A stretch of 64,000 bases of DNA from Lentibacillus populi (GCA_014642895.1 BMJD01000003.1:101933-165932); one strand, 5' to 3'; shown: positions 6,237-16,753, counted from the first letter of the stretch. The notes: generated by a model from the sequence alone, not told the origin. Numbers and translations: made by a program.

Positions 6237-8213
6237 ATGGAAATGGATGATACGCTAATTCACTTTTTTCGTGAAACCCAGATTGCAGACGAAGCATTTA
6301 CGATGGAAAATGATCAGGGACTAAGGAGAAAGTTTACTATTGACTGGGATGAAAAGCTGCTGCAGGGGAGAGGAATCAAGGGATTTTTTGCATCTTACAC
6401 CGAAGAATTTTTACTCGTTGTCCATACAGAAGATAACCGCATCGTTGTTTGCCGGCAAGACGATTCATTGCCAGTAGATGCAGAGAACACCCTGCATCAT
6501 AAGGAGCGGGCACAACAGGTGATGGAATCACTATCAAGTTTTAGCAATAACGCGGAAAAATGGTTTCAATTATACCAAATCGCTGAACAGTATCGGGTGC
6601 AGCCAAGTGAAAACGAATTGCTTTGTTTGCCATATGTCCGAGAATTGGAAACATTTGATTATCAGGTGAAAACGGTTAAATCAGTGCTGAGCCGGTTTAA
6701 AGGGCGCGTGATGTTAAGTGATGAGGTTGGTCTGGGCAAAACCGTTGAAGCAGGTATGGCAATGCTGGAATATGTTATGCGTGGTCTGGCGCGGCGAATA
6801 CTGATTCTTGTCCCACCATCCCTTGTCGGCCAATGGGAGAATGAGATGAAAAGGAAATTCAATCAGGATTTTGTCCGGGCAGATCACCCTGATTTTAAAA
6901 AGCACGGTCAAAACGCGTGGGCACATTACTCGAAAGTCATTGCTTCGATTGATACAGCAAAACGTAAAAACAATCGCGAATCCATTTTCAAGGAACAGTA
7001 CGATTTAATTATTGTGGACGAGGCCCATCACTTAAAAAACCGGACAACCCAAAAATGGCAGTTCGTCAACGGAATCAACAAAAAATATATTTTCCTTTTA
7101 ACAGCTACGCCAGTGCAAAATCATTTGGAGGAATTGTATAATCTGATCACCCTGTTAAAACCTGGGCAATTACGAACGTACAGCTATTTCAAGAAAAATT
7201 TTGTCGAAAGCAAAGACGGAATTGAAGCAAAGAATGTTGATAAATTGAAAGGTCTGCTGGCGGACGTCATGATTCGCAATAAGCGCAGTAATGTGGATGT
7301 TACTTTTACCAAACGGACAGCTTACACACGAACCATTGACATGACAAACGATGAAAAGGCCTTGTATAACAACCTTAGTCTATTTGTTCGGGAACGTTAT
7401 CATGTAAAACATCCGGTCTTGAACAGGTTTCAGCTAAAACGTCTGCAGGAACAGATCGGCAGCTCCATTACGTCTGTTGTCCCTTCGTTAGAACGCCTGA
7501 GTGTGAATGAGAAGCTAACCGAATTTGAGCGGAAAGCCATGAAACGGTTTCTGGATGAGGCAAAAACGATTGCGGAAAATACTTCAGGTTCCCGTACAAA
7601 GGTGGATGAACTTGTCTCCATTTTAACCGAATTTAATGATAAAATGATTGTTTTTACCAAATTTGCTGCTACACAAAAGTATATTAGCAACGTACTCAAG
7701 GACCGCGGCTTTCAAGTTGCTGAATTTCACGGGGCGATGCGTAGAAAAGAAAAGGAAGAACAAGTAACCTGGTTTAAGGAGGAAGCGGATGTATTGGTGA
7801 GTACCGAAGTTGGCGGCGAAGGGAGAAATCTGCAATTTTGTCATGGAATGATTAACTATGATCTTCCCTGGAATCCGATGGCCATTGAACAACGAATCGG
7901 GAGAATACACCGGATTGGCCAGGAAAACGATGTTGTTGTTTATAACCTTGCTGCCAAAGATACGATTGAATATTATATTCTGGATTTACTGGATCGCAAA
8001 ATTAACATGTTTGAACTGGTTGTCGGTGAGGTTGATGCCATTCTGGGAGATCTGGAGGAAAAGGAGGACTTTTCCGAGCTTGTGATGAAGGCCTGGGTTG
8101 ATTCGCAAACAAAAGCAGATGTGGAAGCAGAATTGGATCAACTTGGAGAAGTCATGTTAAAAAACAAACAAAAACTGGCGAAGCAAAAACATCTGGATGA
8201 TCGATTATTTTAA
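6237..8213 (+). CDS. yqhH: SNF2-family (DEAH-box) ATPase/helicase, YqhH-like
   Basis: This 658-residue protein is a two-lobe superfamily 2 ATPase of the SNF2/RapA group. Walker A is LSDEVGLGKTVEAG at about 160-173, motif II is VDEAHH at about 260, motif III is LTATPVQN near 290, and the C-terminal lobe has QRIGRIHRIGQ at about 552-562. Such proteins use ATP to translocate on double-stranded DNA and remodel protein-DNA complexes. The next gene is the yqhG homologue, the same pair as in B. subtilis, where it lies beside gcvT; gcv genes are not present here. The ATG at 6237 has no good ribosome site. The frame is open back to 6177, so an upstream non-ATG start is possible. Confidence 0.85.
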   Translation: MEMDDTLIHFFRETQIADEAFTMENDQGLRRKFTIDWDEKLLQGRGIKGFFASYTEEFLLVVHTEDNRIVVCRQDDSLPVDAENTLHHKERAQQVMESLSSFSNNAEKWFQLYQIAEQYRVQPSENELLCLPYVRELETFDYQVKTVKSVLSRFKGRVMLSDEVGLGKTVEAGMAMLEYVMRGLARRILILVPPSLVGQWENEMKRKFNQDFVRADHPDFKKHGQNAWAHYSKVIASIDTAKRKNNRESIFKEQYDLIIVDEAHHLKNRTTQKWQFVNGINKKYIFLLTATPVQNHLEELYNLITLLKPGQLRTYSYFKKNFVESKDGIEAKNVDKLKGLLADVMIRNKRSNVDVTFTKRTAYTRTIDMTNDEKALYNNLSLFVRERYHVKHPVLNRFQLKRLQEQIGSSITSVVPSLERLSVNEKLTEFERKAMKRFLDEAKTIAENTSGSRTKVDELVSILTEFNDKMIVFTKFAATQKYISNVLKDRGFQVAEFHGAMRRKEKEEQVTWFKEEADVLVSTEVGGEGRNLQFCHGMINYDLPWNPMAIEQRIGRIHRIGQENDVVVYNLAAKDTIEYYILDLLDRKINMFELVVGEVDAILGDLEEKEDFSELVMKAWVDSQTKADVEAELDQLGEVMLKNKQKLAKQKHLDDRLF

Positions 8214-8231
8214 CCTGATGGAGGTGTAGTG

Positions 8232-9218
8232 ATGCAGTTGCAGCAGTTTGTTACAGAAGTAGTCGAGCAATTGGGCGGGATCGTTATTCCTGTGGAGTAT
8301 GGATTGTGCCAGGTACTCATCCCTGAAGCGTACGCGCCGTACTTTCAACATAAAACAGAATTGCAGCTTTCCTTTGATTATGAGGTTGCCCAAGAGAATC
8401 CGGATTCAGAATTTGTGACGTTTGGGAGCTACATCCTGGAGCAGCTACTCGAATTGATCCATCAGCAAACCGTCAGTACAATGCGATTTGCTGAAGTGGA
8501 CCGTCTGGAATTGGGAAATGCATTGAAAAAAATAAGGGATTTTCTAAAGGAAGACCCAGGCAAACTTACGATTATGGAGGAAAGACCTGTTATGGGTGTG
8601 TGGGCAGTTTTTCAATACAATGTTGCCTACGTAGCCGATGAAAAAACGGAATCCTCCAGACAGGTTTGGGTAAATTTGTTAACGAATCGTATAAGCCATA
8701 CAATGAAACGGGAACAAAGCCGGATTATGTATCAGCATGAACCTGTTTATACCTACCCACTTCCTGTATCCATTGATGTTCCCCAAGCATTTTCAATGGC
8801 GACTGCACATGTAAAAAAGTTGAGCGAACAACAGAAAAGTGATCCAACGAGAATGGCTGCTATGGATAAGGATATTAATCGAATAACCACTTATTATCGA
8901 GAACTTGTTGCAGAAAATGAAAGACGAGCTGACAGGAAAGGAATAAGTGAAGAAAAAAGAAGAGAGTATCTTGAAAAAACGGAGGCCATTAAACTTGAAA
9001 GAGACAAGCAATTACAGGAGATTCGCAATAAGTACAATGGGCAAATAGAAATCAACATCGATAATGGGATACTCTATTTTGTACCGATACTGGAATACCG
9101 TTTATTGCTTGAGCACAGGGGTGATGCGTCTGAACGAATACTCTATTATAATCCGGTAACCAAGCAGTTTTTCAGTAGACAGGACGAAACGAGTGAAACA
9201 GCTGTGCCTTCCCTGTAG
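8232..9218 (+). CDS. yqhG: YqhG-like protein, partner of the SNF2 ATPase
   Basis: This 328-residue soluble protein lies 18 bp after yqhH and starts at ATG 8232 behind TGGAGGTG. An in-frame GTG three bases earlier is less well spaced. The N-terminal two thirds is an acidic alpha/beta region (LQQFVTEVVEQLGG at the start). About residues 205-265 form a highly charged coiled coil, and the C-terminus returns to a folded segment ending near YYNPVTKQFF. The fixed yqhH-yqhG pairing suggests the two proteins act together, YqhG perhaps as an adaptor. No enzymatic motif is seen and the molecular function is unknown. Confidence 0.8.
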   Translation: MQLQQFVTEVVEQLGGIVIPVEYGLCQVLIPEAYAPYFQHKTELQLSFDYEVAQENPDSEFVTFGSYILEQLLELIHQQTVSTMRFAEVDRLELGNALKKIRDFLKEDPGKLTIMEERPVMGVWAVFQYNVAYVADEKTESSRQVWVNLLTNRISHTMKREQSRIMYQHEPVYTYPLPVSIDVPQAFSMATAHVKKLSEQQKSDPTRMAAMDKDINRITTYYRELVAENERRADRKGISEEKRREYLEKTEAIKLERDKQLQEIRNKYNGQIEINIDNGILYFVPILEYRLLLEHRGDASERILYYNPVTKQFFSRQDETSETAVPSL

Positions 9219-9429
9219 ACTGGTGAAGTGTGGCGTGAGTGTACAGACAGCCCGCACACTTACACATCAACCTCATGGCAAGATCATAATGACTGAACAC
9301 TATGGTCAATCGTTAATAAAAACTGTATACCTGCAAAGAAATATTATATAATGGGTATAGGATGAAAAATTGTGTTAACAAAATGCTTACAATTTAAGCC
9401 ATTATTCAAAGGTCAGTGGAGGGAAAAGC
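9219..9429. other. Intergenic region with possible promoter for the Uma2 gene
   Basis: A TATAAT at 9347-9352 could be a -10 box for the next gene, but the -35 region is weak. No gene is seen. Confidence 0.3.
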
Positions 9430-9999
9430 ATGGTTTTACCACAAGAAAACAAATTGACTTATGCTGAATACCTGAAATTGGATAACGATATACAATATGA
9501 AGTAATTGATGGCCATATATATGACATGGCGCCATCACCAAACGTGAAACATCAATCCATTGCAATGGAGCTTGCCACTGAATTTAACATGTTTTTTAGG
9601 AATCAATCATGCAGGGTAATTAGTGAGATTGATGTTTGTCTTTGGGGAAAAAAGGATCCTTCTGAAGTAAACGAATGGGTTAAACCGGATATTGTGATTG
9701 TATGTGACAAAGAAAAAATCATGAAGAATCATATTGCGGGAGCACCAGAATTGATCGTGGAAATTCTATCGAAGTCAACTGCAAAAATGGATAAAATGAT
9801 TAAGTTTAACTGCTATCAAAAAGCAGGTGTGAATGAATACTGGATTGTTGATCCTGCACATGAGACTGTTGACGTTTATGTATTGGAGAATGAGTACTAC
9901 AAACATGTTGGCACGTTTACAAATGATGAAGTGATCAACGTTACGAGCTTTGAAAATCTCTCCATCAATTTAAAACATGTTTTTAGGGAAGATTTTTAG
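9430..9999 (+). CDS. Uma2 family (DUF820) restriction endonuclease-like protein
   Basis: This 189-residue protein starts at ATG 9430 after GTGGAGGG. It has the Uma2/DUF820 pattern: LTYAEYLKL near the N-terminus, YEVIDGHIYDMAPSP at about 23-37, and the PD-(D/E)XK-like core with VKPDIVIVCD (about 84-93) and APELIVEILSKST (about 104-116). The YQKAGVNEYWIVDP segment is the family's most conserved C-terminal part. The fold is that of nucleases. Most Uma2 proteins have no proven role and are abundant in cyanobacteria and some Firmicutes, often in mobile or repeated form. It is a single gene and no partner is seen. Confidence 0.88.
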   Translation: MVLPQENKLTYAEYLKLDNDIQYEVIDGHIYDMAPSPNVKHQSIAMELATEFNMFFRNQSCRVISEIDVCLWGKKDPSEVNEWVKPDIVIVCDKEKIMKNHIAGAPELIVEILSKSTAKMDKMIKFNCYQKAGVNEYWIVDPAHETVDVYVLENEYYKHVGTFTNDEVINVTSFENLSINLKHVFREDF

Positions 10000-10271
10000 C
10001 CCGAGAAGTGATTTCGGTTGGATAAACATTAATCAGTAGCCAAACAAGGTCACTTATATGTACGGAAGGGTAAACAGATATTAGAGAAAAAGAGCACAAC
10101 AGGCTGGAGTAACCAACTAAAGGCTGAAATAGAGAACAAAACTTGATGAGGTTTTTTGCATAGAAAGCATGATCCAATGTAATACAGAACTCTGGACAAA
10201 GTGGATTATCAGCTGAAAATTAAAACCAAAAATCGCATAATAATAAGGATTTTTTTTAACCCATGCCAGAG
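10000..10271. other. Intergenic stretch without recognisable gene
   Basis: No open frame with a ribosome site, promoter or repeat could be supported up to the inverted repeat at 10272. Confidence 0.4.
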
Positions 10272-10361
10272 AAGTTTTTTATAGTTACCTTAAAAAGTAT
10301 TTGTTCCGATAGTCAATTAAATCGTTCCTCCATAAATTCAACTTGTAACTATAAAAAACTT
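10272..10361. repeat. Perfect 17-bp inverted repeat with 56-bp spacer
   Basis: AAGTTTTTTATAGTTAC (10272-10288) is the exact reverse complement of 10345-10361. The right arm forms the last codons of the YefM-like remnant. It could be the end structure of a small element or a long-range hairpin. On the minus strand it would follow the antitoxin remnant. Confidence 0.6.
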
Positions 10362-10508
10362 TTTTGGATGTCCTCAGTCCTGTAATATAGAATTGGATCA
10401 TGTCCTTCTTCACCATTTTTAGTCAGATAAACTGGCTCACCTGATTCCTTGCAAAGCGAAGATATCTCATTATAGTTATTACGAAGCAGATGGTTTGATA
10501 TTTATCAT
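10349..10508 (-). pseudogene. Phd/YefM family antitoxin remnant
   Basis: On the minus strand, ATG at 10508 follows GGAGGTTTGTTGTGC and encodes MINIKPSAS before stop codons. The next frame continues as NNYNEISSLCKESGEPVYLT and KNGE, the conserved N-terminal DNA-binding half of YefM/Phd antitoxins. A small deletion shifted the frame just where the family has LRNNYNEI. After KNGE the sequence diverges from the family and stops at 10349. No toxin gene follows. The module is therefore broken in both its reading frame and its C-terminal toxin-binding part. Confidence 0.65.
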
Positions 10509-10597
10509 GCACAACAAACCTCCATATGATTATTATATCTATATTTTACTATGATTATGTAGTCAAAATGTTGCGGACTCCTGTAGAAGGGTATGTA

Positions 10598-10636
10598 TAA
10601 AAGATCCCCATCCAATTTTAAAACATCTGGATGGGG
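10598..10636 (-). terminator. Terminator of the HAD phosphatase gene
   Basis: CCCCATCCA (10606-10614) pairs with TGGATGGGG (10628-10636). On the minus strand the stem is followed by ATCTTTT. It lies 28 bp past the HAD stop. Confidence 0.75.
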
Positions 10637-10663
10637 AAATTGAGAAAAATGGCTGCTATTGAC

Positions 10664-11449
10664 CTACTTCACCAACCCCAATTCCTTCAACCCATTAAAT
10701 ATCCCCGATTCCTCAACCGAAGTTGTCCTCCGGTTTGCATATTTAAACAGCTCAGGAGATGCGTTTCCCATGGCAAACCCAACGCCTGCAACTTGCAGCA
10801 TTTCCTTATCGTTCATTCCATCCCCGAAGGCAATCGCATTTTCAGCCGGGATGTTCAGGCGTTTGAGTACCTGCTTGATCGCTTCCCCTTTGTTTACGGC
10901 TTTACGAATGATGTCATAGCAATGTTTAACGCCCTCAATGTTAACCTGTGAAAGATGGATATCTGCTTCAATTTCGTAAAGTGGTACTTCAGCCGGTTGC
11001 ATATTGATAACCGTGCCACCTAGGACATGGTCAACTATATCGAGGGAAAAGGCTTCATTTTCCTTCATTTGGAATTTCTCAATAAACTGCTGCACTTCCG
11101 GTGTTTCAAAGGTTGTGAAATAATTTTTTTCATTTGTATATAGCACGAGTTCATTTCTGTTACTTTCTGCAACTTTCAGGAACTCTGTCACTGTATTAGT
11201 GTCCAAAGGTTCATTAATAATGGATTCATTTTGATATATTGCATGTGCGCCATTATATCCAATGAATGAATTAACACCAAGCTCTTCAGCCAGTTCAGCA
11301 ATCTCATGAATCGGCCGACCCGTTGCAAGGAAAACTTCAATACCCTTTTCCTTTAACTGGGCAATCGCATCCTTCGTTGATGGGCTGTAGGTATGATCTG
11401 GTTTTAGTATGGTTCCGTCGATGTCGAGGAATAGTACGTTGTATGGCAT
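10664..11449 (-). CDS. Cof-type HAD-superfamily sugar/nucleotide phosphatase
   Basis: This 261-residue HAD phosphatase has motif I FLDIDGTIL at residues 6-14 (nucleophile Asp), a motif II segment VFLATGRP near residue 45, a C2-type cap in the middle, and the C-terminal AFGDGMNDKEML motif that binds Mg2+. These mark the Cof/YidA class, which dephosphorylates sugar phosphates, FMN or pyridoxal phosphate in the cytoplasm. The start at 11449 is chosen because AAGGAGACA lies four bases upstream; the longer frame to 11551 lacks a ribosome site. The gene is monocistronic and its substrate cannot be predicted. Confidence 0.9.
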   Translation of the reverse strand: MPYNVLFLDIDGTILKPDHTYSPSTKDAIAQLKEKGIEVFLATGRPIHEIAELAEELGVNSFIGYNGAHAIYQNESIINEPLDTNTVTEFLKVAESNRNELVLYTNEKNYFTTFETPEVQQFIEKFQMKENEAFSLDIVDHVLGGTVINMQPAEVPLYEIEADIHLSQVNIEGVKHCYDIIRKAVNKGEAIKQVLKRLNIPAENAIAFGDGMNDKEMLQVAGVGFAMGNASPELFKYANRRTTSVEESGIFNGLKELGLVK

Positions 11450-11521
11450 GGTTGTCTCCTTCTGTAGGTAATTATTGATATTAAAAATGATTGTATCATA
11501 TTTTGGATGGAATTTGGTGGT

Positions 11522-11719
11522 TGGAGGTCTGACAGGGATCCTCCAGTACAACGAAAAAGACGTTCCTTATTATCAGCAGCTTTTACACCGCGCAGTTTAA
11601 AAAATTGGGAACCCCGTATTGGGCGGATAGCAACTGAACTTGTCGATGATATAGAAGAAAATTCTACTGTTGATATCCTTCATCGTGTGAGGGAGAATGA
11701 TATTATCCCCTTTAAGTAG
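11522..11719 (+). pseudogene. Cytochrome P450 fragment
   Basis: A plus-strand frame encodes about 55 residues that match the P450 helix C-D region. DPPVQRKRRSLLSAAFTPR contains the DPPxHxxxRxLxxxAFTP pattern, followed by WEPRIGRIATELVDDIE. The usual His after DPP is Gln. There is no start, no I-helix and no heme-binding Cys loop, and the frame stops at 11719 after unrelated residues. It is a dead internal fragment of a P450 gene, overlapped on its 5' side by the leader of the HAD gene. Confidence 0.7.
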
Positions 11720-11870
11720 ACAGGAAAGAGAAAGCCTATTACTGTTTACTTGAAGGGGAATTTCTATGGGGGAATTGCTAACTTTATAGCGTTAGTACAT
11801 CCAGCTTTTTAACATATTTGTCATCTCAACGTGGTCAAACATTTACCATCGATATAGTCTTTTACTCCTC

Positions 11871-13652
<1,782 letters not shown>

Positions 13653-13767
13653 TTATAAGAACTCCTTTCGTAATAAAATAGCGCAAACGATTTCATGAAA
13701 AGGTTGTTTAAAAAACATGTCATCATTCCTCCTGTTTATTAAATTTAGCTTCAATCCTCTCTTCAAA

Positions 13768-13807
13768 AAACAACCCCAGCTTTTATCATAAAAAGCCGGG
13801 GTTGTTT
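13768..13807 (-). terminator. Terminator-like hairpin in the yvdF leader
   Basis: AAACAACCCC-x-GCTTTT (13768 on) pairs with AAAAGC-x-GGGGTTGTTT (ending 13807). On the minus strand a T6 run follows. It lies about 115 bp upstream of the yvdF start, with no gene before it, so it may attenuate yvdF or end a short leader RNA. Confidence 0.6.
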
Positions 13808-13936
13808 GAATACAAATCATTGCCCTCTAATTGTGAATAATGATAAATCTTGTTGTTATAACTATTAATATATAACATAATATGCAATTGTCAATAGGAT
13901 TCTAGACTTGAAATAATGTTTTCAAAAAAAATAAAG

Positions 13937-13950
13937 AAAACGCTTGCAGT
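13937..13950. promoter_or_regulatory. cre-like/LacI-type operator in the mdx-yvdF intergenic region
   Basis: GAAAACGCTTGCAG resembles a catabolite responsive element (CcpA site) and overlaps the -35 box of the mdxE promoter. Half of it also resembles the downstream palindrome. Confidence 0.5.
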
Positions 13951-13972
13951 AAATATGAAATAACTGTAGAAT
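13944..13972 (+). promoter_or_regulatory. Promoter of the mdxEFG operon
   Basis: TTGCAG (13944-13949), 17-bp spacer, TAGAAT (13967-13972). The cre-like site covers the -35 box and the palindrome at 13987 sits just past the predicted start, a typical repression layout. Confidence 0.6.
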
Positions 13973-13986
13973 AATAATAAACCTAA

Positions 13987-14000
13987 TGCAAACGTTTGCA
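13987..14000. promoter_or_regulatory. LacI-family operator for the maltodextrin regulator
   Basis: TGCAAACGTTTGCA is a perfect 14-bp palindrome with the central CG typical of LacI-family operators. It lies 15 bp past the mdxE -10 box. The LacI-type protein encoded at 20010 is the likely ligand-responsive repressor. Confidence 0.7.
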
Positions 14001-14073
14001 CATACAATTTTGTCATAATCAGTTCCTATTTTGTTTGAGGTTAGGTTATATCATCAAAAAGGGGAGAAATTTA

Positions 14074-15354
14074 ATGAAGAAGAAGAAGGGCATGCTTTTA
14101 TTAGCGTTAGTATTATTACTAACCTTACTTGCGGCGTGTGCACCGAATCGTGAAGACAGGACCAACGCGAATACTGATGAGGGTAAAACAGAGAAGACCG
14201 AAAAACCAGAAGAACTGACTATCTGGGCAAATGATGAGGAGAAGCAACTGGAAGCAATCAAAAAAATTGCGGCTGATTATGAGGAAAAAGAGGGAATTAA
14301 AGTTAATGTTGTAGCGAAGGCAATGCTGGACCAATTGCAAGAGTTGTCTCTTGCGGGTCCGGAGGGCAAAGGCCCTGATTTATTTTTTCAACCACATGAC
14401 CAAACAGGGAATATTGTAGCACAAGGGCTTGCAGAACCTCTTGATTTATCGGATGAGGAAACAAATGGATATAGCAAGGCTGCTATTGAGGCTGTTACTT
14501 ATAATTTTGATGGAAAGACCGATATATATGGAATTCCTGCAGTTATTGAAACGTATGGAATTTTTTACAATAAAGATATTGTTTCCAAAGCCCCGAAAAC
14601 AATTGATGATTTATTGGCGATTCTTGAGGAAAATACGGACGCTTCAAACGAACAATATGGCTTTTTAATGAAACCTAATGATCTTTATTTTGCTTTTCCT
14701 TTTTTTAAGAATTATGGTAGCTATATTTTTGGGGGAGACACCGGAGAATATAATACGGATGATATTGGTTTGAATAATGAGGGCTCTGTTGAAGGTGGTA
14801 AGTTATTCCAATCATTTTTTGGTGGGGATAAAATACCTGCATCAACAACTGTAGACGTAGTCGATGGGTTATTTACAGAAGGAAAGGTAGGAGCAGTCAT
14901 TAATGGGCCGTGGAGTATCGCATCATATAAAGAAGCTCTTGGCGACAGTGTTGGATTTGCGCCATTTCCAACAATTAACGGCGAACCTGGTCAGACATTG
15001 GTAGGGGTAAAATCATGGTTTGTTTCCTATTACTCTGAAGATAAAGATTGGGCAAAAGAATTAGCGTTGTTTATGACAAATGAAGAAAATCTTTCCTATT
15101 ATTTTGAAGTAGCTGGGGAACTTCCTCCGAATACAAATGCTTTGGAATCTATTGATGACCCAATATATTCTGCTTTTGCTGAACAAATAAAACATGGGGT
15201 ACCAATGCCAAGTACACCGCAAATGTCTCAAGTCTGGGAGCCAATGAATAATGCGTTACAGTTCCTGGCCGAGGGAGAGGAAGTTCAATCAGTGTTGGAT
15301 GAGGCTGTTCAACAAATGGAGGATAATATTGCGGCTAGCGGTTCAGGTCAATAG
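14074..15354 (+). CDS. mdxE: Maltodextrin-binding lipoprotein of ABC importer
   Basis: This 426-residue extracellular solute-binding protein begins with a lipoprotein signal (KKKK, hydrophobic core, lipobox LLAAC, Cys about residue 23), then an acidic linker and the two-lobe MalE-type domain starting LTIWANDEEKQLEAI. It is anchored outside the membrane and delivers maltodextrins to MdxFG. ATG 14074 is chosen over upstream in-frame starts because GGGGAGAAAT lies just before it and the signal peptide begins there. It is the first gene of an operon with mdxF, mdxG and the GH31 gene. A hairpin after the gene probably raises its mRNA level relative to the permeases. Confidence 0.92.
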   Translation: MKKKKGMLLLALVLLLTLLAACAPNREDRTNANTDEGKTEKTEKPEELTIWANDEEKQLEAIKKIAADYEEKEGIKVNVVAKAMLDQLQELSLAGPEGKGPDLFFQPHDQTGNIVAQGLAEPLDLSDEETNGYSKAAIEAVTYNFDGKTDIYGIPAVIETYGIFYNKDIVSKAPKTIDDLLAILEENTDASNEQYGFLMKPNDLYFAFPFFKNYGSYIFGGDTGEYNTDDIGLNNEGSVEGGKLFQSFFGGDKIPASTTVDVVDGLFTEGKVGAVINGPWSIASYKEALGDSVGFAPFPTINGEPGQTLVGVKSWFVSYYSEDKDWAKELALFMTNEENLSYYFEVAGELPPNTNALESIDDPIYSAFAEQIKHGVPMPSTPQMSQVWEPMNNALQFLAEGEEVQSVLDEAVQQMEDNIAASGSGQ

Positions 15355-15361
15355 GGGGTAG

Positions 15362-15392
15362 ATGGGGAGGAGTATCTTCTTCCCATTATTTT
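15362..15392 (+). terminator. Hairpin between mdxE and mdxF
   Basis: ATGGGGAGGAG (15362-15372) pairs with CTTCTTCCCAT (15376-15386), including two G-U pairs, and is followed by a T-rich tract. It may act as a partial terminator or mRNA-stabilising end for the binding-protein gene. Confidence 0.65.
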
Positions 15393-15424
15393 CTTCTATC
15401 TACTAAACTAAGGGGGTGTTGGCG

Positions 15425-16753
15425 TTGACTGTACCAACCGAAGAAGATTCAAATAGAAAAAGGTTAAATATAAAGGATGTCAGAAAACATAGTCCTAAAT
15501 TAGCTATGTTCCTATCGATTTTATTTGCTGGTTTAGGTCAATTGTACAACCGTAGATTTTTAAAGGGGGCTATATTTCTTTTAATTGAGGTTTCATTTCT
15601 TGTAACTTTGCTAGACTCAATAAATTTTGGATTATGGGGTTTGCGTACACTTGGTACGATTCCAGGAACTGACCATTCCATTCGTTTACTAGTATTTGGG
15701 GTTCTTGCTTTAATTGCTGTTTTCTTTGCAATCAGTTTATATGTATTTAATGTAATTGATGCGAGGAATCAGGCACGTAAAATTCAAAACGGATGGAAAC
15801 CCTTGAAATTTAAAGAAACTGTAAAAGAAGCTTATGATAATGCTTTTCCTTATTTAATGACGTTTCCTGGTTTATTTTTAATGATTTTTGTAGTTATATT
15901 TCCCTTGTTATTTTCTGTTTTACTAGCATTTACCAACTATAATTTATATCACTCTCCACCTCGTAATCTGGTTGATTGGGTTGGATTTGATAATTTTGTT
16001 GACTTGGTTACTGTTCCAATTTGGCAAGATACGTTTATTAGCGTTTTTGCTTGGACGGTTGTTTGGACCGTTGTGGCGACAACATTGCAAATTGCCTTGG
16101 GGTTGTTCCTTGCTTTAATTGTAAACGATCCCAGAATCAAATTTAAAAAATTAATTCGTACAATCTTGATATTACCATGGGCGGTTCCGGCATTTGTTAC
16201 AATTTTGATATTCTCGGCTATGTTTAATGATGACTTTGGTGCGATCAATCGAGATATTATTATCCCGCTTTTTGGTGGAGAAGGTTTCCCTTGGTTAAGT
16301 GACCCTGCATATGCGCGAATAGCTATTATTATGATTCAAACATGGTTGGGATTTCCTTTTATATTTGCATTATTTACCGGTGTTTTACAAAGTATTTCAA
16401 AAGACTGGTACGAAGCTGCAGACGTAGATGGCGGTTCACGGTTTCAAAAGTTTCGTCATATTACGTTTCCACATGTAATGTTTGCAACGGCCCCATTATT
16501 AATTATGCAATACGCACAAAACTTTAATAACTTTAATATCATTTACTTATTCAATGAAGGGGGACCACCAGTAAGAGGACAAAATGCGGGTGGAACGGAT
16601 ATTCTTATTTCGTGGGTTTATAAACTGACTTTTGACACAAATAATTATGCCATGGCAGCGGTTATATCGTTGATTATGGGGTTAATTGTTTCCGGATTTG
16701 CTTTTTATCAGTTTAAGAAAACGAGATCGTTCAAGGAAGAGGGTGAAATCTAA
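15425..16753 (+). CDS. mdxF: Maltodextrin ABC transporter permease, MalF type
   Basis: This integral membrane permease of about 442 residues has an N-terminal pair of extra hydrophobic segments (SILFAGLGQLYNRRFLKG, about 30-47, and a second near 80-105) before the usual six-helix core. This is the extended form known for Bacillus MdxF. The EAA loop that contacts the ATPase is EAADVDGGSRFQKF, followed by ITFP. TTG 15425 lies eight bases after AGGGGG and is preferred to GTG 15416, which overlaps that site. The stop overlaps the mdxG start (TAATG). The partner ATPase is not encoded nearby. Confidence 0.92.
   Translation: MTVPTEEDSNRKRLNIKDVRKHSPKLAMFLSILFAGLGQLYNRRFLKGAIFLLIEVSFLVTLLDSINFGLWGLRTLGTIPGTDHSIRLLVFGVLALIAVFFAISLYVFNVIDARNQARKIQNGWKPLKFKETVKEAYDNAFPYLMTFPGLFLMIFVVIFPLLFSVLLAFTNYNLYHSPPRNLVDWVGFDNFVDLVTVPIWQDTFISVFAWTVVWTVVATTLQIALGLFLALIVNDPRIKFKKLIRTILILPWAVPAFVTILIFSAMFNDDFGAINRDIIIPLFGGEGFPWLSDPAYARIAIIMIQTWLGFPFIFALFTGVLQSISKDWYEAADVDGGSRFQKFRHITFPHVMFATAPLLIMQYAQNFNNFNIIYLFNEGGPPVRGQNAGGTDILISWVYKLTFDTNNYAMAAVISLIMGLIVSGFAFYQFKKTRSFKEEGEI

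Noticed and set aside
6237..9218. SNF2 helicase pair as an antiphage defence system (DISARM-like)
   Set aside because: No methyltransferase, nuclease or phospholipase partner; gene order matches the housekeeping yqhH-yqhG pair of B. subtilis.
9219..9280. GTGTG/CACAC inverted repeat after yqhG as terminator
   Set aside because: Short imperfect stem and no T tract on either strand.
9430..9999. Uma2 gene as part of a restriction or transposon system
   Set aside because: It stands alone, with no methylase, transposase or inverted ends nearby.
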